From NCBI GenBank assembly GCA_032718475.1, contig JAUCBJ010006157.1, positions 1 to 25,000 on the forward strand: a stretch of DNA of 25,000 nucleotides. Direction: 5' to 3'. Positions 24,221 to 25,000 of this stretch are shown one piece after another; positions within the stretch are counted from its first letter, which is position 1; each line of letters begins with the position of its first letter. The position numbers and the translations under genes are program-made. The DNA is from Nemertoderma westbladi (Eukaryota > Xenacoelomorpha > Nemertodermatida > Nemertodermatidae). The notes under the pieces were generated by a model that ran no database searches, was not told the DNA's origin, and was given only the letters and a program-made list of their open reading frames with translations.

Positions 24221-25000
24221 TTGTATTTGTGTTGCAGCGAATAACTGCTCCCGAGCTTCAGGAATCCCTCCAGACGTTATTCAACCAGGCCTGGAATCGG
24301 TGTCACTATCTGGACTGCCTCAGGAAGGGGGTCTCTGTTCCGTTACCTGGGCAACCCGTAGGTAAACCCACGACTAACACGCCGATTACAACTCAACCTT
24401 CGGTGTCCGGGTTACAGGCCGGCCGGGTGGGATTCGCTTCCGATAATAGACTGGGTAAACCCGATGATAGTTCCACATCCATTATAAAGGCAATTCTAAA
24501 GTGAGTAAAATGTCTTGAGTAATTCTCCAAGGATCTATGGTGGATGATTAAGGGTGGGTTATAATGGTGGGTTATAATAGCCATTGTATGCTAAATGCAA
24601 GATTGTTTACCGTAAATTTGTTGTAGTAAATTCTTAAATAGATATTAATTTCACCAATATTATTATTATTATTATTAATGAGAAAATAAATGTCGATATC
24701 TTTAACATTAATTAAGAGACTCGGTGGTCAGCTAATATTTGTGTCGTTTCTCCCCTGGAGTGGAATTCATTTTGAACCCCCCCCCCCCCCCCCCCCCCCT
24801 CATATTGCCATCACAATATTAATATCCTCGGTTGTCATGGTTTTATTTACTGACTTTAGGGCCCAGGACGACAAACTAGACGGAAGTCGCGGTAAGACGC
24901 TAGAGGTCCCACCGCGAACTGGGAAGCAGACGACCACAGGAACCCGGTCTGAGACCGGTGGTCTGCCAGACGTAGGTGGAGGGGTGTCTGGGAGCAGACG
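7427..25000 (+). CDS. CCDC180: CCDC180-like coiled-coil protein, partial gene (14 exons, both ends outside window)
   Basis: Joined exons: 7427-7555, 7683-7856, 8142-8299, 14211-14295, 14427-14547, 14695-14808, 15190-15373, 15580-15749, 15862-16042, 21267-21413, 21561-21737, 21825-22008, 24238-24500, 24860-25000. They give about 742 codons without a stop and with matching phases at every junction. The chain is rich in E, K, L, R and Q with heptad-like stretches, interrupted by a low-complexity basic/acidic linker (exons 5-7) and ending in a T/G/P-rich tail (exons 13-14). Segments such as NVRAAELVLH, FSDGGNF, RWLTNTQVNIK and YLDCL match what I remember of CCDC180. That family has an N-terminal DUF4455 and a more C-terminal DUF4456, which I place roughly over exons 8-13. 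CCDC180 is associated with ciliated cells and sperm; its molecular role is poorly known. No signal peptide or membrane segment is visible. The identification is from memory and not from a search. Confidence 0.8.
7556..7682 (+). other. Intron 1, 127 bp, with short (CTATCTTAT)-type simple repeat
   Basis: A GTAAGT...CTACAG intron. Bases 7589-7628 are a simple repeat of TATCT/CTTAT units. The polypyrimidine tract TTGTTGTTGTGATTTCTACAG precedes exon 2. Confidence 0.75.
7683..7856 (+). CDS. CCDC180: Exon 2, CCDC180-like
   Basis: 174 nt, 58 codons, phase 0/0. It begins RNLERQIRTQ and ends HDSLNR. It is strongly charged and helical (QREEVKGLFRYIQG, MWDEHKTRLSNQEHM), as expected for a long coiled coil. 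The donor is AGG|GTTAGT. Joining to exon 3 at phase 0 gives SLNREREN with no frame break. Confidence 0.82.
7857..8141 (+). other. Intron 2, 285 bp, with a diverged 39-bp two-copy duplication
   Basis: A GTTAGT...TTTCTATAG intron. Bases 7935-7959 (TATCGCCGCCACTT...) and 7974-7998 (TATCACCGCCAGTT...) are related segments 39 bp apart, both ending in GGAGA. Nothing else is recognisable. Confidence 0.6.
8142..8299 (+). CDS. CCDC180: Exon 3, CCDC180-like; its 3' end seeds the 68-bp array
   Basis: 158 nt entering at phase 0 and leaving with two bases (AG) that join G of exon 4 to form Arg. It encodes EREN...LDKLRQEATEKAL...QQQVDIVER, an amphipathic helical stretch. The donor GAGAG|GTGAGT is strong. 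The last 26 bases of the exon (8274-8299, encoding QQQVDIVE plus part of Arg) are the first copy of the tandem unit that fills the next intron; the last 17 are identical to the repeat copies. Confidence 0.85.
8274..14088. repeat. 68-bp minisatellite, about 85 copies, built from the exon 3 end and its 5' splice site
   Basis: The unit is the exon-like GTTGATATTGTAGAGAG, then the donor GTGAGT, then TGCTACCACAATATAGTATG, then CAGCTGGTGTAGGTTCAACA. The period is exactly 68 bp (GAGGTGAG at 8297 and 8365). The first unit overlaps coding exon 3; the rest fill intron 3. From 8300 to about 12100 the copies look identical. From about 12105 on, variants appear: GTGCGT, GTGTGT, GTGAGC, CAATAG for CAACAG, ATATTG for ATATAG, and small indels. 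A degenerate final unit reaches about 14088. Confidence 0.97.
14089..14210. other. Unique end of intron 3
   Basis: About 120 bp of AT-rich sequence, the only non-repeat part of a 5911-bp intron. It ends with TTTTTTTACTATTATTTACAG, a good pyrimidine tract and acceptor, directly before exon 4. Confidence 0.7.
14211..14295 (+). CDS. CCDC180: Exon 4, CCDC180-like, with a GC 5' splice site
   Basis: 85 nt; G completes an Arg codon with exon 3, followed by 28 codons (YPNMIKRQLIYYDE to DLSRLHPE), leaving at phase 0. The donor is GAG|GCAAGT, a GC-AG intron with an otherwise perfect consensus. The only nearby GT donor (14300) would shift the frame and hit a stop in exon 5, so the GC donor is required for an open frame. 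Confidence 0.82.
14427..14547 (+). CDS. CCDC180: Exon 5, CCDC180-like, basic linker
   Basis: 121 nt, phase 0 in and phase 1 out. The acceptor is CCCCACAG and the donor is GAAG|GTGAGT. It encodes DPGAKDFSLFPGLPPEELEK, then a lysine/arginine-rich stretch (NPRRRMTKSKKSTGKAP) that is probably disordered. Confidence 0.8.
14548..14694 (+). repeat. Intron 5, 147 bp, half made of degenerate GGAC/GGTC tetranucleotides
   Basis: Bases 14566-14657 are a degenerate run of GGTCGGTCGGTTGGAC, GGACGGTC and GACGGACGGAC motifs. The acceptor follows a strong tract, TTTTCTTTTCTTTCTTTCAG. Confidence 0.65.
14695..14808 (+). CDS. CCDC180: Exon 6, CCDC180-like
   Basis: 114 nt entering with two bases (completing Gly) and leaving with one. 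It encodes TQSLVGTPRTADGTTPEQEI, then EKEKLKQIIQDILETSQ, a linker followed by a charged helix. The donor is CAGG|GTACAA. Phase 1 joins exon 7 to give a Val codon. Confidence 0.75.
14809..15189 (+). other. Intron 6, 381 bp, nothing recognised
   Basis: AT-rich, with no tandem repeat and no conserved-looking frame. It ends ATTATTATCTCAG. A 72-codon open frame crossing 14981-15199 has no family resemblance and runs through the acceptor, so I treat it as chance. Confidence 0.6.
15190..15373 (+). CDS. CCDC180: Exon 7, CCDC180-like, acidic linker
   Basis: 184 nt, two bases in and two out (AG, completing Arg with exon 8). It encodes an acidic stretch (SSFVEENDAEKDTDSASN, TIDDEVAETDYLEAFGIP), then VNVKDTIR. 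It is the least conserved-looking exon, supported mainly by frame continuity and by good sites (TTATCTCAG acceptor, CAG|GTTAGC donor). Confidence 0.7.
15374..15579 (+). other. Intron 7, 206 bp
   Basis: An AT-rich intron between CAG|GTTAGC and TTTAAATCAG. The pyrimidine tract is poor. No repeat is seen. A minus-strand frame (15455-15694) is a shadow of exon 8. Confidence 0.7.
15580..15749 (+). CDS. CCDC180: Exon 8, CCDC180-like, start of the best-conserved block
   Basis: 170 nt, one base in and one out. It encodes NEMLEHLETWRVDAVDRSKA, then VVQAKGEELENELELRKHLH, then EPRTRRVEKDVRNVRA. The series EELxxELELRxHLHxPRxxRxEKDxxNVRA is, from memory, a hallmark of CCDC180 and probably lies at the start of DUF4456. 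The donor CGG|GTTCGT is weak. It is chosen because it gives NVRAAELVLH with exon 9, while no other GT nearby keeps the frame. Confidence 0.88.
15862..16042 (+). CDS. CCDC180: Exon 9, CCDC180-like (DUF4456 region)
   Basis: 181 nt entering with two bases. It encodes AELVLHRARVEQHIEGINNT, LLDLKKGFTEMGADHDVQHE and RFKKDIDALEKDFLNATKAK, a long charged helix. The preferred donor is AAAAG|GTTAGT at 16043. An alternative donor, GTCGCT|GTAAAG at 16053, would add LVA and pair with a different acceptor for exon 10 (see that entry). Confidence 0.85.
16043..16570. other. 5' part of intron 9, AT-rich, with an AAC microsatellite
   Basis: No coding signal. Bases 16197-16217 are (AAC)7. The rest is AT-rich unique sequence leading into the 35-bp array. 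Confidence 0.65.
16571..19412. repeat. 35-bp minisatellite, about 80 copies
   Basis: The unit is TGTCTAGTTTACTGTGATC followed by TAGTACTGTTACTGAA, period 35 bp (16761 and 16796). About 79.7 units run from 16621 to 19412. The 5' border (16576-16611) is a simpler TACTGT/TTACTG hexamer run that resembles the 3' third of the unit. The first quarter mixes TATCTAG and TGTCTAG units and a few CGGAATATC ones. The centre (about 17480-18780) is uniform. The right end has GCTGCTGAA variants, and one inserted C at 18781 shifts the register. It lies in intron 9. Confidence 0.97.
19413..19524. other. Spacer between the 35-bp array and the inverted-repeat element
   Basis: Unique sequence with a T-rich tract (TTAGTTTTTTTCTTCATC) and the 14-mer TATTTTTTTCCCGA at 19473-19486, which recurs exactly at 21120-21133. 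No coding signal. Confidence 0.5.
19525..19589 (+). repeat. Left inverted-repeat arm
   Basis: 65 bp matching the reverse complement of 21060-21123 at about 92% by eye. The minisatellite starts immediately after this arm (19591). Confidence 0.8.
19591..20697. repeat. 56-bp minisatellite, about 20 copies, with a 172-bp higher-order unit
   Basis: The unit is CTATTTCACCCAACCTAGAA, CTATAATTCATTTCAACC, CCACCATAACGTCATACA; period 56 bp (19591 and 19647). Three marker sites vary: CTAG/CTTG, TTCAT/TTCGT, and a 4-bp insertion giving CTTGCTTG (60-bp units at 19871, 20267, 20439). The series CTAG-CAT, CTTG-CGT, CTTGCTTG-CGT recurs at 19759, 20155 and 20327, a 172-bp higher-order repeat. An open frame at 20226-20408 is only a by-product of the periodicity. 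Confidence 0.96.
20698..21059. other. AT-rich interior of the inverted-repeat element
   Basis: No coding signal. It contains (TAT)n-like tracts (20835-20850) and a tandem 8-mer GGTAGGCCGGTAGGCC at 21037-21052 followed by GAAAGC, just inside the right arm. Confidence 0.5.
21060..21123 (-). repeat. Right inverted-repeat arm
   Basis: 64 bp, the reverse-complement partner of 19525-19589. It reads TTTACTTTATATTATGTAAT at its inner edge and AACATGAATTATT at its outer edge. Confidence 0.8.
21124..21266. other. 3' end of intron 9
   Basis: Contains two related segments, CAGGCTGAATGTTTAGTT (from 21137) and CAGCCTGAATGTTTAACT (from 21178), 41 bp apart. The polypyrimidine tract before exon 10 is weak. 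Confidence 0.5.
21267..21413 (+). CDS. CCDC180: Exon 10, CCDC180-like (DUF4456 region)
   Basis: Encodes LQELSKQLNVEKERYMSVIR, then ASLRNFRQRLDNTNQMLRDS, then NGLFIQSF plus part of Arg. The 3' donor CAG|GTAAGA is strong. The 5' edge is ambiguous. Acceptor ATAAAG|GTTGCAG (start 21267) joins exon 9 ending at 16042 to give AKRLQELSKQL, the better family match by memory. Acceptor GGTTGCAG|GAAC (start 21274) is the better splice site but is phase 0 and needs the exon 9 donor at 16053, giving AKRLVAELSKQL. Confidence 0.8.
21414..21560 (+). other. Intron 10, 147 bp
   Basis: GTAAGA...GATTTGGTTTCAG, AT-rich, no repeats seen. Confidence 0.75.
21561..21737 (+). CDS. CCDC180: Exon 11, CCDC180-like (DUF4456 region)
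   Basis: 177 nt, one base in and two out. It encodes VFSDGGNFCPDEIVDFKHLL, then DKMTKDIDQTEGYIMADLEK and MESDRLDKASLVTSKFED plus part of Arg. The FSxGGNFxPxEI segment is a strong CCDC180 marker from memory. The acceptor is GGTTTCAG and the donor is CAG|GTAGTT. Confidence 0.88.
21738..21824 (+). other. Intron 11, 87 bp, shortest in the window
   Basis: GTAGTT...AATTGTCTCCATAG. An ATG at 21805 lies inside it and is not a real start: the frame it opens is exon 12 read through the acceptor. Confidence 0.75.
21825..22008 (+). CDS. CCDC180: Exon 12, CCDC180-like; its 3' end seeds the 36-bp array
   Basis: 184 nt, one base in (completing Arg) and phase 0 out. It encodes FKHHFTDLVYLEKVGRWLTN, then TQVNIKAEVADSNGQSQRFE, then FMLNKLEKRIDACSNPNLEK and E. 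The WLTNTQVNIKAEVADSN stretch is highly characteristic of the family. The donor AAAGAG|GTAGGC is the first of a ladder: the exon's last 21 bases are the first, diverged copy (17 of 21 matching) of the tandem unit that follows. If the intron is not removed, the frame stays open to a stop at 22807-22809. Joining to exon 13 at phase 0 gives LEKERITAPEL. Confidence 0.87.
21988..22707. repeat. 36-bp minisatellite, 20 copies, built from the exon 12 end and its 5' splice site, open in frame
   Basis: The unit is AACCCTAATCTAGAGACAGA, then GGTAGGCATTTATTGT; period exactly 36 bp, 20 units from 21988 to 22707. In the exon's frame each unit reads NPNLETEVGIYC with no stop. Units vary at a few sites: GAG or GTG before the donor, GTAGGC or GTAAGC (GT at 22189 and 22369), and ATTTTA for ATTGTA. 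The first unit lies across the exon 12/intron boundary. Confidence 0.97.
22708..24160. other. Rest of intron 12, AT-rich
   Basis: A decayed repeat edge (22708-22740, AACTTGGAGAAAGACGTAG) is followed by a GGGAT/ATCCC-rich patch with a perfect 7-bp stem at 22771-22787. Bases 23048-23066 form an 8-bp stem with a 3-base loop (GGTTCCTT/AAGGAACC), followed by several AGAACC motifs to about 23135. Imperfect direct repeats GTAGGCAACATCTACAC (23031) and GTAGGACCGCATCTACAC (23277) flank this patch. From 23340 to 24160 I see only AT-rich unique sequence. Confidence 0.55.
24161..24219. repeat. (AATC)n microsatellite, about 15 copies, just before the exon 13 acceptor
   Basis: 59 bp of uninterrupted AATC repeats ending 18 bp before exon 13. 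Only AATATTGTATTTGTGTTGCAG separates it from the exon, so the repeat occupies the usual branch-point zone. Confidence 0.95.
24238..24500 (+). CDS. CCDC180: Exon 13, CCDC180-like
   Basis: 263 nt, phase 0 in and two bases out. It begins RITAPELQESLQTLFNQAWN, then RCHYLDCLRKG, which fits the end of the conserved domain. It then becomes a P/T/G/S-rich tail (PLPGQPVGKPTTNTPITT), probably disordered, before KAIL and part of Lys. The acceptor is TTTGTGTTGCAG and the donor is AAA|GTGAGT. The frame would hit a stop at once without splicing (AAG TGA), which supports this donor. Confidence 0.82.
24501..24859. other. Intron 13, 359 bp, with three simple-sequence tracts
   Basis: Holds a 13-bp tandem duplication GGTGGGTTATAAT x2 (24553-24578), a (TTA)n run (24656-24677), and a homopolymer of 23 C (24777-24799). 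It ends TTTATTTACTGACTTTAG before exon 14. Confidence 0.75.
24860..25000 (+). CDS. CCDC180: Exon 14 (partial), CCDC180-like tail
   Basis: Runs off the right edge with an open frame. G completes Lys with exon 13, followed by AQDDKLDGSRGKTLEVPPRT and a G/T/R-rich stretch (TTTGTRSETGGLPDVGGG). It is low-complexity and probably disordered, supported by frame continuity, the TTTAG acceptor and GC content higher than the surrounding introns. Confidence 0.7.

Noticed and set aside
24393-24584. A minus-strand 63-codon frame
   Set aside because: Antisense to exon 13 and its donor; no independent support.

Overview
The window lies inside one animal gene read on the + strand. Fourteen exons separated by GT-AG (once GC-AG) introns join into one open frame of about 742 codons with consistent splice phases, so this is a spliced eukaryotic nuclear gene and not prokaryotic DNA. 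The protein is a long, charged, coiled-coil-rich chain that I recognise as the middle and C-terminal part of CCDC180 (coiled-coil domain containing 180, DUF4455/DUF4456 family), a protein associated with ciliated cells and sperm. Start codon, promoter and 5' exons lie left of the window; the 3' end lies beyond base 25000. A dispersed repeat at about 7020-7165 (an A/T-rich ATAAAATTTGGTTGAAA segment followed by GACGGACR runs) resembles repeats I remember as common in molluscs. A marine lophotrochozoan, perhaps a mollusc, is a reasonable but unproven guess.

Layout. 1-6980: a 49-bp minisatellite of about 142 copies in the intron upstream of the first visible exon. 7427-8299: exons 1-3. 8300-14088: an intron made almost wholly of a 68-bp minisatellite (about 85 copies). 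14211-16042: exons 4-9, packed tightly. 16043-21266: a 5.2-kb intron with a 35-bp minisatellite (about 80 copies) and a 1.6-kb segment bounded by about 65-bp inverted repeats that holds a 56-bp minisatellite (about 20 copies). 21267-22008: exons 10-12. 22009-24237: an intron that starts with a 36-bp minisatellite (20 copies). 24238-25000: exons 13-14. Five tandem arrays make up roughly 70% of the window; coding sequence is about 9%.

The most unusual feature is how two arrays start. The 68-bp array after exon 3 and the 36-bp array after exon 12 are both tandem copies of the exon 3' end plus its 5' splice site, so each true donor is followed by a long ladder of copied donors. In the 68-bp array the copied donors lead at once to a stop codon. 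In the 36-bp array every copy keeps the reading frame open and every copied donor has the same phase as the real one, so a donor shift would add 12-residue blocks to the protein. The 49-bp array carries a perfect TACTAAC branch-point-like heptamer in every copy I read. The gene may therefore be a case of minisatellites born from splice sites and tolerated, or used, by splicing. The sequence facts are direct; any effect on splicing is inference.
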